A stretch of 64,000 nt of DNA from NCBI GenBank assembly GCA_001270045.2, contig DF970686.1:62001-126000 (forward strand). Direction: 5' to 3'. Origin of the DNA: Bacteroidales bacterium 6E. GTDB taxonomy: Bacteria; Bacteroidota; Bacteroidia; Bacteroidales; Prolixibacteraceae. Below, piece after piece: positions 52,632 to 63,599 of this stretch. Position 1 is the first letter of the stretch, and each line of letters begins with the position of its first letter. A program made the translations under genes and the position numbers. The notes under the pieces were generated by a model, which saw nothing but the letters and a program-made list of their open reading frames with translations, searched no databases and had not been told where the DNA came from.

Positions 52632-55600
52632 CTATTGGGCAAGTGTGAATCTGAAGCTCACCCCGATATTGGTATTCGAAGTCGGGAATGAAACAGAGGT
52701 CAATGGTTCATTGATTACCTTATCAAAATAGACCCGGAGCTGGAACCGGTCGCTAAGCATATAATCGGCGGTCGTCTTGATGGTAACAGCACTTTGTCCG
52801 GCGGTAATTTGGTCAGTGTCTTCAACCAACCGTCTCAGAATAGTCTTATTTTTTCTAAATGAAAGATCCGTCCTTAGAGTAAGGTCATTTGAATAGGACC
52901 GTTGATTGTTCTTTGTCTTAATGATCAGGTCCATCCGGGTAAAACGATATCCAACACCCACGATATATTCACTTGTCAGGCTTTCAGTAATCTGGTTGTT
53001 GGCAAATGAGAGGGCAATGCTCCGGCTCCTTTTGACTTCACTTCTGGTGGTCAGGTCGTTAGCCCATGTTATATCCATATTCAGTAATGGGCTGAAAGTC
53101 TCATTGATACTTACCGAATTGAATTCATACTGTGGCAGGAAGTTATTCTGGATATCGCGAATATAGCTGAAACCATCCTCCTGAGTCATATAGTTTAGAT
53201 TGGTCAGGAATGAACCAACTGTATAACTTGACCTGTAGGAGTGGGTAAAGTTCATAGTTTTCATGATGTTGCTAAGCTTAGGTATACGCGAAACCATTCC
53301 TTCATACTGGACTCTCCAATTAGGCCTTATAAACCTTATGGAGGGGAACATTCCCAGCGATACCTTATCGGGATCTGCACCCTGATAAGCGGCAAGGAAT
53401 GCTGGTACCAGAACTTCAACTGATGTTGGGCCGTAACCATCGGGGAAGCCGGTTTGAGGATTGATGGCCGTTGGGTCATAACCGTTATTGGCTGGCCTGT
53501 TGGCAGCTAACCGGCGTGCAATGGTTAACCTATAGTCCTTAAGATTCTGGAAAGCTTCCGATTGTGGCACCTCGGCTTTTCCAATAGCAAAGAAGGCAGT
53601 ACTCCATGATAACACCGACATGGAGAAATTGCCACGTTCAGTCAGGCTGTTTGGACTAAAGGTCCCGTTCATCTGATCGAATGAATAAAACTCACTGATA
53701 TTTTTAGAAACAGAGCGATCCGCATTTATATCGATCCTTAAATCAGGGAGTGGTTCCACATTGGCCCTGACGCTAAATCGTTCGTTGCGGTTAAAAAGGA
53801 ATGGCATATTCAACAGAGGATCGGTGGTGAGCCAACCCCTTTCTCCGGCATTTTTGGCAAAATCACGGTCCTGCCAACCCATCAGGAACGGGAATCCGGG
53901 CGCAATGCTACTGCCAAGGTCACGTCCAAACATTCCCATATCAGGCACATATCTTCCTGTACCAAAAATTACCGGTTCAGGAAGGTATCCTGGAAGAACC
54001 GAACCGCCTGAGATGTTATAGGAAACTGTCAAAGTTTTAACACCCGTCAACATTCGCATCGAAAGATCAAAGATATCCTTCATGATATTCTTCTCAGGTT
54101 TGCCGGTCACGACAACATTTACTATTCCGGCAGATGCCTGTGGCGTAAATTCAAGACTGTTCCGGTCAATTGTTCGTGTGGTACCTTCCACTTCCTGTCC
54201 TTGCGGTGTGGTTGCTTTCACAGTAACATCCTTCAGGTTCAGTTTATGGTTAATTGTAACCGACTTACCCTGTTCCATTCTTACATTACGCTGTGTAAAC
54301 TCCGGATTTCTTGGCTGCTGTGGCTGAGGCCGAGCTCCAGCCTGAGGCCTCCCCCCCATGGCTGTTGATGTACGCAACCTGCTGGTTCTCTGGAATTTTT
54401 CATCCAATCTTTTCAGATATGGAATCTGGTTGTAAATAGACGTTAAGTTAAGATTCCCTGTCAATTGCAGGTTCTGGGAGTTCTCCACATTATTGCCCAA
54501 CCTTATTGTATCCGATGTCATGGGACCTGCGGCCCAATTATATGACCCCTGGTATCTTACACTCCCACTTAGGAAATTGAGCATGCGAATATTATTAAAG
54601 GGGAGATTATAAGTTGCATTGACGGTATGTCCATACAGGACAGGTCTTCCCATATCCCATAGGTTGGCGATTATCGAATCACGCTTCCATTCGTAATCAT
54701 CGTCCCTTCTATTGATTCTACCTTCCGGTTCGTCAATTCTGGAGGTGCTTCGCGAACTGAAATCCACCTTCAGGCTACGGGTCAGGTCATAATTCAGGTC
54801 AAAGTTGCGATTCCACAGAAAATCCTTCTGGAAAGTCTTTGGAAGGATCATTCCGGGATTGGTGATATTACGGGTCTGAATCTCATTATACCTGCGATAA
54901 AGGTCTGTCCGCAGTGAAATCTGTGTTGGAAGTGGGTAAAAATTAAAGTCACCTATCAGTTTCAGCGGACCTTTACTCAGGAATTTCACCTTGCTGAAAG
55001 GTTCGACCAATTCGGACCGTGAACTATAGTTATAGGAAAGCATTCCCCGATATGACCGGTCAACGTTATATTCGGTATTGATGTTGCGGGCGAATATCTC
55101 ATTAAAGGAATAAGTGGCAGCAAAATTCCCAGGATCCCATAGCCGAGGTTTCTTCGCTTCAGTTCGGACAGGCTCAACCTTGACGTTTGTAAAATTAAGG
55201 CTCTTTCTCACAACCAGGTTTTGTGCCATGCTGCGAATGGAATCCCTTATATTACGGTCATCTGTACTTTTAAGTGACTCCTTAAGCTCGATATCAGGAT
55301 TTAATGGGTCATATTTCGGGCTTCTGTTACTCCTTGAATACCCATAATACATCGGGATACGAACGCCCGACTCCTTCGGGAAGAATCTTCCAAGATCAAC
55401 GGAAGAAGCGACATCGACTTCAGTCAGGTCTTCAAGCCCACGCTGGTTGACATTCTGTTCAACGCCTCCAAACCCTGCGGTACGCTTACGACCGGCCATG
55501 GTTACGGTTCCCAGGTCGGCCAACCTGGTTGTAACGCGGGCATTGGCTGCCCATCCGCCATCCTGGTCAAAATCGGTGAGACGTAACTCATTGAGCCATA

Positions 55601-58600
55601 CCTCCACGGAACGGGGCCCCGTATTGACCTGACCCTTTTTGTTTCGGATTCCGACCATCATCACCTGCACGTTGCCCAGATTGGGACTACCTTTTACTTT
55701 GACCCGGTTCTTGCCGTTATTCCATCCCTCATGGGGCTTCTCGTAAATATCCTGAATTCTGAGAGAAGAATTGGCAGCCCTGATTGCGGCATCCCTATCT
55801 GTCTTGACCTGAGTGAAAAGATCGAGTGGTACATCAATGCGGTTTTCATCAGGCCACACCTCCAGACGGTCGGCGAGTATCTCACCATTGTACCTTCCAG
55901 GGAGCGTAAGCTTTAACGGAACCTCGTATTCGTAATAGTTATAATTATAATCGGTACCCATTCTTATAAAGAACACCAGGTCGTCATCTTTCAGGGAAGA
56001 TCCCTCCATCTGTTCAGCATGAACTTCCAGTTTCAACTGTTTATAACGTCGGAAGTCCATATAAATGCTTTTATAGGCAGCCCTGGCATCTCCTTGCTCA
56101 AGATTGGTAACCTTCATTACCATCGACTGCTCATTCAGCTGTCGCAACTGGGGGTTCGAAGGGTCAATAACCCTGTCAATACCTGGCGGCAATATATAGT
56201 TTACCGGAGAGCGGCTTCCATTTTCCTCTATGTTTACTGCAGAAATGTCAAAACCGGTGCCGGGAAACTCTGTTCCATCTTCGGCCAGGGGCCGGGTGTA
56301 TCTTCGCCAGTCAGCCCTGACAAGGTCAAGGGTAGCAAACCTCAGGATTACAGGATCTTCGAACTGGGTCAGGAACATCCTGAGAAAACGGATCGACTTG
56401 AAATCACGAATTCCACCAAAAGCATCATCATATTCCCGAACCGGAATCTTAAACTGGAACCACTTAACTTCACCAATTTCTCCGTTCTTCAATTGTACCC
56501 TACTGGTTTTTACATCATTGATATAATTCTTGCCAAGCTCCATATCCTGTTTACGGATACTGACCTTGTACTGGTAATAACGTTCGTATTCGTTCAGGGT
56601 GTTGTCGTTGTTGATATCTTCGATATCGGGAATGGTAGTTGCAGATGTTGGATATGATTCAGGGGAATCCTCGGTGGTCACCGAATTTCCTTCCTGTCCG
56701 TTGTATCGTTTGTAGCGGTCAAGTATTCCAAGTTCCTCCTGGTCGTAATCACTTCCACGATAATAATGGTAGTTATCTTTTGAGGGGTCGTTTTCAAAAC
56801 GTTCATATACTTCAGGAGAGACAATTCCTTTAATCTCTTCAAGATATTCACTGAAGAATGATCTTTCATCCTCATCGGACATACCATCAAGACCCACATC
56901 CTGGTATCGGCGTGAGGCCGGACTGTTATCGAATGCGTTCACCAAAGACTGTTGAATGGATACCCTACCCCATACAGTGGTATCCACATTGACCAACTCG
57001 GAAGTAATGGGAAGTCCGTTCTCGAATGATTTGCGGCCATCGCGAAGTATGTCTTCCGAAACGTCACCCAGGTTAAAATAGAGATCCCCACCCGACAATG
57101 CCCCAATAGAGTCATATACAAAGGGGTCCATCAGCCAGAATTCGATAAACTCGATATTGGCGTTCTCAAAATCGCTGGTTTCAATTTTCCGCATGATACC
57201 ACCCCAACGGGAAGCCGGATTCCGAAGCCTTCCGTCGGCATCAATACCGGCCGAATAAAGTGATCCCCGTGTATCAAAGTTATAGGGTCCTTTCTCCGTG
57301 GGATAGAAAGCCAGGTCAAAAACAGACAGGTTTGTCGGTTGACCAACCGGTGATTCCTTGGCAGGGAATATTTCCTTTTCAAACACTTCCCTGACAAAAT
57401 GGTTAGACTGCAGGTCCTTATCGTTTTTTATATGTCCGGGCGTAAGTGAGCTATTTCTTAGGAAAAGTGGATCAATAACATACCATGAAAGGAGTGCACG
57501 GTTAAAACCATACTCAAGCTGGTTGGTCAGGTTGCCTTCGGGGAAGAGAGGCTGCAACTGGGGAGTGCTAGCCATAACCCAGGTTTGACGCGCTTTCAGA
57601 TCAATTGTGGTTTGTGTACCTTCAAAATCATCGATATATGCGGCCCCATTCTTCCCGATCACCTTGGAAGTTCCCGGATATAATCTGGCAAACTCTGCTT
57701 CAAAATCAATGGTTGATGGTGCCTTGGTATTGATAAAGGGCAATTTATCGATCATTTTTGTCAGGAACTGACTTTCGGTTGAAAAGCGAGTATCCATACC
57801 GACTATCAGGTTGGAAATTGGGTCCTGTCCATAGTCAATCTTTTGGGTAAGGGGTCTTTCCTGCATATAAAGGGCAGTCGCACCCAGATTAAACCGATCA
57901 GAAAAGGCATAATTTGCATGGGCTCCCAAAAGCGTTTTGCGTTGCATGGTAAAAAGGTCTTCACTTTCCGTGGAAACCTGTATCGGTGTACCTGCTTCAA
58001 GAAGCGCGGCGTTGATAATCCGAACCCGACCTAAAGTATAGTCGACAGTATAATCAACATTTTCCATCAGTTCCCTTCCACCGGCAGTAACCTTGACGGA
58101 TCCGGGCGAAAGATTAAAGGCGTTGAGCATGATGTCAGAACTTGAGGCCCCCTTGTAACTACCCACCAGCATGAATTTATTGTGTTCGGCATCTTGCTCG
58201 GCGATGGTGCGGGTTGAATCGTACAACGACTGGAACGTGTATTTTTCAATCAGGGTTGCATCGCGAAGTGAATCAGCAAGATGTTTACCAAAAGGCTCAA
58301 GCACCGGGAAAATGATTCGTCCGTTCGTTGACCTGACGGTGATTCCCTCAATATAATCAAAGAGGCCATCGGGATATGGATCCTGCTGTTTATTCAGTTT
58401 ATCGAGATTCATGACTCCCAACAATATGTTGCCACGGATTCTTCCTTCCGGGAGATAATTAATGTACGTTCCGGTCGAGTCATTCATGTACATCACGTTC
58501 AGCTGGAAATTGTCGCTCGACAACTCAAAAGCATTCAGGTTGTAAACGTTTTTCATCATGAGATCCCAAGTGGGCAAACCGGGCGAAAGATTGGTCCCTT

Positions 58601-60155
58601 TGATCAGTTTGAGGACCAGGGTTTGAGGAGCATCCACACCATCTGTTGAGAATTCACCCACCTGAAAAACCTGACCGTTGGCTGTGTAGTTAAATGCAAC
58701 TGCCAGCACCTCATCGTTATTGAGAGCGGTATTCAATGAAATATAACCCAGCCGTTCGTTGATGGTATACTCAGATGGATTAAGTTTCCTGGCCTGTTCT
58801 ATCTTTTCGAAATCTCGACCACCCAGGAACTGGTTGCCAAAACCAGCCATAACGGAAGTGACGCTTTGGATTTCACGTATTCCCGAGTAGGTAGAAATCA
58901 ACGATTGATACATCCCGTTGGCCGCATTTGAAGGATAAATGTTTTGTGGATATGGTAATCCTGTATTTTGCTGAAAATCGGCGACTTCGTTATAAATATG
59001 TGGATTATGCTCCCCAAGGTCCTGCAAAGCCAGAATATTGCGCGATTCCGTAAAATTATTGGTTTTGTTGGTCACCCAGACTTCAATCTTATTGATGGTT
59101 ATGCCAGACCTGATGACAGGCAAGGTGGAGAGTGCCTGGTTATAATTATCCCTGAAATATTGTGACAGAAAGAAGTGACGGTTGGCATCATAATCAGCAG
59201 CCGACATTTCAAAGTTTGTAATCTGGGCTCCTCCTTCCGTTTCCACCACTTTCGTTTCACCCTTGTGTTGCGAAAAGAGGGTTGTAAGTGTCAGCTTTCC
59301 GAATTGCATTTCTGCCTTGACACCGAACAGGTTGGAAGCACCGGTTATAAGGGAACCGTTTAAGGGAAGTGAAACATTACCGGCCTCGATTCTTTTGATG
59401 ATTTCGTCCTCTTCTCCGGTATACTCAAGGTTCATCTTGTTTTCATAATCAAAGGTCGCTTCCGTGTTATAGTTGACCCTCATGTTCATCTTGGTTCCGA
59501 TCTGTCCCATGACATTCATCTGGATTTTCTGGTCGAAATCAAAGGATGGCACTTTACGGAGTCTTTCCGGTATCGCCGGATTCTCTGTTGAATTCATCTG
59601 GTAACCAAAACTGACCTCCACATAACCCTGTGGTTTTATATTGATGGTATTTCCCCCAAATATTCGGTTAAATGCTTCGCTTTCAATGGTAAGCCGCGGA
59701 ATTAAGGACCCTTGGTTTTCCATATCGGCGACATTCTTTCTGGAGCGCCAGTACTTTTGGATAGACTGCTCAAAATCATAATCAATATAATCATCCAGGG
59801 TCATTGCCTGCGGAAGCCGGTAATTCAGATTACCTATTTTTTCATAAAAAACGTATTTGCCAGAAACCGGATCATACACCACTTCCCTCTTTAAATTGGA
59901 AGGATTTCGAAGAAATAGGCCTGAACTGTCGCGCTTTGCAGGATCACCATAGGCAGGCCTGTCGGAGAATGGGAAAGGCATATTCCGGGTCGTTGTATCT
60001 TGCAATTCCTGAATTTCGGCAAAACCGAACGACGCCAACTGCCTGTCGGTCCGGTTATGAATCTCCGCCCCGCTACCCATTCCCACAGTCAGGGAAAAAA
60101 GTGCAAAAATGACAGAGAGTAGAAGTATATTTTTAGTAAAAGTCCGAAGTCTCAT
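52632..60155 (-). CDS. sprA: T9SS outer membrane translocon SprA (Sov)
   Basis: 2507 residues, the largest gene here. A signal-like hydrophobic N-terminus (NILLLSVIFALFSLTVGMG) leads to SprA-specific segments: LPQAMTLDDYIDYDFEQSIQKYWRSRKN, ESEAFNRIFGGNTINIKPQGYVEVSFGYQMN, the repeated FDFDQKIQMNVMGQIGTKMNMRVNYNTEATFDYENKMNLEYTG and LPLNGSLITGASNLFGVKAEMQFG. The long remainder has the alternating aromatic pattern of a very large beta-barrel, ending with ISFRFTLAQ-like GVSFRFTLAQ (terminal aromatic strand). SprA forms a 36-strand pore through which T9SS cargo crosses the outer membrane. Length agrees with known SprA (about 2400 residues). It starts 7 bp after ruvA, so the two are one unit, and sprE and porX lie 28-36 kb away. 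Confidence 0.97.
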   Translation of the reverse strand: MRLRTFTKNILLLSVIFALFSLTVGMGSGAEIHNRTDRQLASFGFAEIQELQDTTTRNMPFPFSDRPAYGDPAKRDSSGLFLRNPSNLKREVVYDPVSGKYVFYEKIGNLNYRLPQAMTLDDYIDYDFEQSIQKYWRSRKNVADMENQGSLIPRLTIESEAFNRIFGGNTINIKPQGYVEVSFGYQMNSTENPAIPERLRKVPSFDFDQKIQMNVMGQIGTKMNMRVNYNTEATFDYENKMNLEYTGEEDEIIKRIEAGNVSLPLNGSLITGASNLFGVKAEMQFGKLTLTTLFSQHKGETKVVETEGGAQITNFEMSAADYDANRHFFLSQYFRDNYNQALSTLPVIRSGITINKIEVWVTNKTNNFTESRNILALQDLGEHNPHIYNEVADFQQNTGLPYPQNIYPSNAANGMYQSLISTYSGIREIQSVTSVMAGFGNQFLGGRDFEKIEQARKLNPSEYTINERLGYISLNTALNNDEVLAVAFNYTANGQVFQVGEFSTDGVDAPQTLVLKLIKGTNLSPGLPTWDLMMKNVYNLNAFELSSDNFQLNVMYMNDSTGTYINYLPEGRIRGNILLGVMNLDKLNKQQDPYPDGLFDYIEGITVRSTNGRIIFPVLEPFGKHLADSLRDATLIEKYTFQSLYDSTRTIAEQDAEHNKFMLVGSYKGASSSDIMLNAFNLSPGSVKVTAGGRELMENVDYTVDYTLGRVRIINAALLEAGTPIQVSTESEDLFTMQRKTLLGAHANYAFSDRFNLGATALYMQERPLTQKIDYGQDPISNLIVGMDTRFSTESQFLTKMIDKLPFINTKAPSTIDFEAEFARLYPGTSKVIGKNGAAYIDDFEGTQTTIDLKARQTWVMASTPQLQPLFPEGNLTNQLEYGFNRALLSWYVIDPLFLRNSSLTPGHIKNDKDLQSNHFVREVFEKEIFPAKESPVGQPTNLSVFDLAFYPTEKGPYNFDTRGSLYSAGIDADGRLRNPASRWGGIMRKIETSDFENANIEFIEFWLMDPFVYDSIGALSGGDLYFNLGDVSEDILRDGRKSFENGLPITSELVNVDTTVWGRVSIQQSLVNAFDNSPASRRYQDVGLDGMSDEDERSFFSEYLEEIKGIVSPEVYERFENDPSKDNYHYYRGSDYDQEELGILDRYKRYNGQEGNSVTTEDSPESYPTSATTIPDIEDINNDNTLNEYERYYQYKVSIRKQDMELGKNYINDVKTSRVQLKNGEIGEVKWFQFKIPVREYDDAFGGIRDFKSIRFLRMFLTQFEDPVILRFATLDLVRADWRRYTRPLAEDGTEFPGTGFDISAVNIEENGSRSPVNYILPPGIDRVIDPSNPQLRQLNEQSMVMKVTNLEQGDARAAYKSIYMDFRRYKQLKLEVHAEQMEGSSLKDDDLVFFIRMGTDYNYNYYEYEVPLKLTLPGRYNGEILADRLEVWPDENRIDVPLDLFTQVKTDRDAAIRAANSSLRIQDIYEKPHEGWNNGKNRVKVKGSPNLGNVQVMMVGIRNKKGQVNTGPRSVEVWLNELRLTDFDQDGGWAANARVTTRLADLGTVTMAGRKRTAGFGGVEQNVNQRGLEDLTEVDVASSVDLGRFFPKESGVRIPMYYGYSRSNRSPKYDPLNPDIELKESLKSTDDRNIRDSIRSMAQNLVVRKSLNFTNVKVEPVRTEAKKPRLWDPGNFAATYSFNEIFARNINTEYNVDRSYRGMLSYNYSSRSELVEPFSKVKFLSKGPLKLIGDFNFYPLPTQISLRTDLYRRYNEIQTRNITNPGMILPKTFQKDFLWNRNFDLNYDLTRSLKVDFSSRSTSRIDEPEGRINRRDDDYEWKRDSIIANLWDMGRPVLYGHTVNATYNLPFNNIRMLNFLSGSVRYQGSYNWAAGPMTSDTIRLGNNVENSQNLQLTGNLNLTSIYNQIPYLKRLDEKFQRTSRLRTSTAMGGRPQAGARPQPQQPRNPEFTQRNVRMEQGKSVTINHKLNLKDVTVKATTPQGQEVEGTTRTIDRNSLEFTPQASAGIVNVVVTGKPEKNIMKDIFDLSMRMLTGVKTLTVSYNISGGSVLPGYLPEPVIFGTGRYVPDMGMFGRDLGSSIAPGFPFLMGWQDRDFAKNAGERGWLTTDPLLNMPFLFNRNERFSVRANVEPLPDLRIDINADRSVSKNISEFYSFDQMNGTFSPNSLTERGNFSMSVLSWSTAFFAIGKAEVPQSEAFQNLKDYRLTIARRLAANRPANNGYDPTAINPQTGFPDGYGPTSVEVLVPAFLAAYQGADPDKVSLGMFPSIRFIRPNWRVQYEGMVSRIPKLSNIMKTMNFTHSYRSSYTVGSFLTNLNYMTQEDGFSYIRDIQNNFLPQYEFNSVSINETFSPLLNMDITWANDLTTRSEVKRSRSIALSFANNQITESLTSEYIVGVGYRFTRMDLIIKTKNNQRSYSNDLTLRTDLSFRKNKTILRRLVEDTDQITAGQSAVTIKTTADYMLSDRFQLRVYFDKVINEPLTSVSFPTSNTNIGVSFRFTLAQ

Positions 60156-60162
60156 TCAGAAT

Positions 60163-60744
60163 TTATAACCTTTTAAGTGCTTGTTTAATCACAGTTTCCA
60201 CGTTGGCTCCCGGCATTCCTGTTAATATTCCCGCGACAGCCTTCTCGGCGTCTTTACGGGAAAAGCCCAGCATTACCAAAGCTGATAACGCTTCATTCTG
60301 TAGGGTATTGTCTGATGGAACCAAAATTTGTCCGGTTACCGGCACTTTGGAAAGTTTGTCTTTCAAATCTATAATGATTCTCTGGGCTGTTTTCAAACCG
60401 ATTCCTTTGACCGATTTCAACAGGTTGATATTTTCCGTTGATATGGCCGAAATAATTTCATCGGGTGACAGCGAAGAGAGCATCATCAATGCGGTAGCAG
60501 CACCTACGCCGTTTACTGATAAAAGTTGTCTGAACAATTCACGTTCCGACCTTGATGAAAAACCATATAAAAGATGGGCATCCTCCCTGACAATCAAGTG
60601 TGTAAAAATCCTGGCCTGCTTTTTCCCGTTCAGTGCAGAGAAAGTGTTCAGGGAAATATGGACGGCATAGCCAACTCCGTTTGATTCAATCACCAATAGT
60701 GCCGGATTGATTTCATCGATCTGTCCCTCAATATATTCGTACAT
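60163..60744 (-). CDS. ruvA: Holliday junction branch migration protein RuvA
   Basis: 193 residues of normal length. Domain I is an OB fold (MYEYIEGQIDEINPALLVIESNGVGYAVHIS), domain II has two helix-hairpin-helix motifs (LLSVNGVGAATALMMLSSL and LLKSVKGIGLKTAQRIIIDLKDKL), and the flexible domain III (ALSALVMLGFSRKDAEKAV) binds RuvB. RuvA clamps four-way DNA junctions and directs RuvB-driven branch migration. The gene is 7 bp upstream of sprA; linkage of a recombination gene with the T9SS translocon is presumably historical, but makes them co-transcribed. Confidence 0.97.
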   Translation of the reverse strand: MYEYIEGQIDEINPALLVIESNGVGYAVHISLNTFSALNGKKQARIFTHLIVREDAHLLYGFSSRSERELFRQLLSVNGVGAATALMMLSSLSPDEIISAISTENINLLKSVKGIGLKTAQRIIIDLKDKLSKVPVTGQILVPSDNTLQNEALSALVMLGFSRKDAEKAVAGILTGMPGANVETVIKQALKRL

Positions 60745-60881
60745 ACATTCTCGATTTTTGAAATCTTATGCATTTTAGGTTATACCCTTATTCAAGCTAT
60801 ATCGGAAGCCAGTTGCTGATAAATTCTGAAACCTGATAAGTTCTCCGGCCAGGCATATTTGCTTGACAGGCACTTAAATCG

Positions 60882-61985
60882 TTAAAGAGTATCCTGATCG
60901 TCAGCCTCGATATCAATGCTTTCATCAACCTGGTTTGGGTTGATGTCATATCGTTTCAAGGGGTTGGCAGAAATTTCCCGATAAATTTCACGGTTCTTAT
61001 GGATATCAATGGCCAGGTAAAGTGCTTCACGGAAAGAGTCAGGACTAGCCTTGTCCTCACCGGCAATATCAAATGCAGTCCCATGGGCAGGTGAAGTGCG
61101 AATCATCGGCAGACCGGCGGTGTAGTTCACTCCCTGATCAAATGAGCTGAACTTGAATGGTATCAACCCCTGATCGTGGTACATGGCTAAAATGGCATCA
61201 AATTTGGTAAAATCGCCTGATCCAAAAAATCCATCTGCAGGGTATGGTCCAAGAGCAGTGATTCCTTCGCTTCTGGCTTGATCCAGTGCAGGAATAATTA
61301 TATTCTGCTCTTCATTGCCGATAAGGCCGTTATCTCCGGCATGAGGATTAAGTGCCAATACCGCAATGCGAGGATTCGTTACCGAGAAATCCTCGACCAA
61401 AGACCGGGAGATGATTCTCAGTTTTGACAAAATCTTATCCCTGGTTATGTTTTTCGAAACTTCGGATATGGGAATATGACCAGTGACCACACCAACTTTC
61501 AGGTTATGGCTAACCATAAGCATGACAAAATCCCTGCTATTGAATTGTTGAGCCAAATATTCTGTGTGCCCTGGAAAATTGAATTTTTCACTCTGAATAT
61601 TATCCTTATTGATGGGGGCGGTAACCAACACATCAATAAGTCCCTTTTTCAGGTCAGCCACAGCTTTTTCAAGGGCAAGATAAGAGGATTCACCAGCAGC
61701 CTCTGTGGACTTTCCCAATTCTACCCGAATATTTTCATCAATGCAGTTGATAATATTGGCCTTGTTATGGGATGCTTCCTGTGGAGTCCGTATATGATTG
61801 AAGCTGAGGTTTTCAATATTCAGGGCTTTTCGGTGATAGGCGGCAACCTTCGGCGAACCATAAACAATCGGGGTGCACATCTCGAGGATTCTGGCATCCT
61901 GCAGAGTTTTCATAATCACTTCATAACTGATACCGTTGATGTCGCCGTGCGAAATTCCAACCTTTATCTTTGTATTATAAACCAT
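60882..61985 (-). CDS. pdxA: 4-hydroxythreonine-4-phosphate dehydrogenase
   Basis: 367 residues from the ATG at 61985; the frame extends further upstream, but KIKVGISHGDINGISYEVIMKTL is the usual N-terminus. The three metal-ligand His are in FPGHTEYLA, MYHDQGLIPFK and SPAHGTAFDIAG. PdxA oxidises 4-phosphohydroxythreonine for pyridoxal 5'-phosphate synthesis (DXP-dependent route). Other typical motifs are VTAPINK and NPHAGDNGLIG. It is followed by ruvA after 137 bp and lies 56 bp downstream of the aminopeptidase gene. Confidence 0.97.
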   Translation of the reverse strand: MVYNTKIKVGISHGDINGISYEVIMKTLQDARILEMCTPIVYGSPKVAAYHRKALNIENLSFNHIRTPQEASHNKANIINCIDENIRVELGKSTEAAGESSYLALEKAVADLKKGLIDVLVTAPINKDNIQSEKFNFPGHTEYLAQQFNSRDFVMLMVSHNLKVGVVTGHIPISEVSKNITRDKILSKLRIISRSLVEDFSVTNPRIAVLALNPHAGDNGLIGNEEQNIIIPALDQARSEGITALGPYPADGFFGSGDFTKFDAILAMYHDQGLIPFKFSSFDQGVNYTAGLPMIRTSPAHGTAFDIAGEDKASPDSFREALYLAIDIHKNREIYREISANPLKRYDINPNQVDESIDIEADDQDTL

Positions 61986-62041
61986 TTTTCGGCCAATTAA
62001 ATTTTTACATTTTCTGGAGTCGGGCAAATTTACGTTTTTAT

Positions 62042-63457
62042 TTACAACTTTTTCAGAAAGTTGAACAGCAAGCGGATTCCACTTCCCGTGCCTCCCTTTG
62101 GTCTGTAGCTATCCTTTTCGAACAGCCAGGCGGTTCCGGCGATATCAAGGTGAATCCAGGGGTAGTCCGTAAAATGCTCAAGGAACTTACCTGCAATGAT
62201 GGTCTGCCCATCACGGCCTCCTATGTTGGTCATATCAGCGATATCAGACTTCAGCGTAAAGCCATACTCTTCCCAGAGCGGAAGTTCAACAATTCTTTCG
62301 TAGATTTCGTCACCGCACACTTTTAGCTGATTCAGATATTCGGATTGGTTTCCCATCGCAATCATTCCATGGCTGCCCGAAATGATGGAAGCCGCACCTG
62401 TGAGTGTAGCCAGATCGATCACCAGCATGGGGTCATATTTTTTGGCATAACCCAAAGCATCTGCCAGAATCAGTCGTCCTTCAGCATCGGTGTTGAGAAC
62501 CTCCACGGTTGTGCCATCGTACATGGTGATCACATCGCCGGGGACATACGCATTTCCGTCGGGCCGGTTATCCGTTGCAGGGACCAATCCAATAACATGA
62601 ACCGGCAGGTTTGCCCGTGCAGCAGCATAAACGACTGCACCGGTTGCAGCAGCACCAGCCATGTCACATTTCATATAGTCCATCGACTTCGGTGTGGGTT
62701 TAAGGCTCATTCCACCCGTATCATAAACCACACCTTTACCTACAATAACCACAGGTTTGCCATTGACTGGGCTCTCAGGTTTCCATTCCATAACGGTAAA
62801 TGTCGGAGGATCGATGCTTCCTTTGTTGACGGCAAGAAGTCCACCCATTTTAAGGCTTTCAATATCATTTTTATGGAATACTTCAACGGAATATCCGCTC
62901 TCCTTTCCTTTCTGGATAAACTGGTCTGCCAGTGCAAGGGCATTGAGGGTCGATAATGGCTCATTCACCAGGTCACGTGCCCAGTATACTGCTTCAGCCA
63001 GGATTTCCAGTTCCCGAAGTATGCTTTCCTCCAGCCCGGGATGAAAAATGGTAACCGATTCCGGCAGGGATTCAGTCTTTTCCTTTTTGTACTTTTGGAA
63101 TGAATAGCCTCCCAGCAGAAATCCTTCGGTAAATGCAATGGTGTACTCCGGATTTCCAGAGCCAGCGATCACTACATTTTCAAGCTTATTTTTTCTCACT
63201 AATTCCATAAATATGCTTCCAGCTTTCCTGTATTTCTCAGAAATCTGATGTTCTGGTGCTTGCAAGTCAGGAAGTGAAACAAACAAATAGTGAGGCAACC
63301 TTTGAATCACAATGGGTGCATCCTTTTCATGCCTGTTCTTCCAAAGCTCCATTTCCGGCTCGGAAAGGGTTATAAATGGTACTTCCTCTCCACCAGGCAA
63401 AAGGGCAATCGAAACGTTTTCGGAAAGATGGTCTGTTGTTTTCAGTCTTATATTCAT
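62042..63457 (-). CDS. pepA: Leucyl aminopeptidase family protein (M17)
   Basis: About 471 residues from the ATG at 63457 (MNIRLKTTD...); alternative ATG at 63472 and TTG at 63496 are in frame. The C-terminal two-zinc catalytic domain shows VIVGKGVVYDTGGMSLKPT (Lys and Asp ligands), DMAGAAATGAV, PATDNRPDGNAYVPGDVI and the signature NTDAEGRLILADAL with the catalytic Arg. The N-terminal domain is less conserved, as usual. It releases N-terminal amino acids from peptides in the cytoplasm. It is likely first in a run with pdxA. Confidence 0.95.
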   Translation of the reverse strand: MNIRLKTTDHLSENVSIALLPGGEEVPFITLSEPEMELWKNRHEKDAPIVIQRLPHYLFVSLPDLQAPEHQISEKYRKAGSIFMELVRKNKLENVVIAGSGNPEYTIAFTEGFLLGGYSFQKYKKEKTESLPESVTIFHPGLEESILRELEILAEAVYWARDLVNEPLSTLNALALADQFIQKGKESGYSVEVFHKNDIESLKMGGLLAVNKGSIDPPTFTVMEWKPESPVNGKPVVIVGKGVVYDTGGMSLKPTPKSMDYMKCDMAGAAATGAVVYAAARANLPVHVIGLVPATDNRPDGNAYVPGDVITMYDGTTVEVLNTDAEGRLILADALGYAKKYDPMLVIDLATLTGAASIISGSHGMIAMGNQSEYLNQLKVCGDEIYERIVELPLWEEYGFTLKSDIADMTNIGGRDGQTIIAGKFLEHFTDYPWIHLDIAGTAWLFEKDSYRPKGGTGSGIRLLFNFLKKL

Positions 63458-63599
63458 TGTATCCAAATGCATTTCAATATGATTATTACGAATCAATCAG
63501 TTCACATTGGCTAAATTAACACTTTTCGGGCTTTAATGTTGAGTGGCAAAACAGTCTCAGGATCTAAAAGGAAAATGTCACAACATAAACCAAAAAAAA

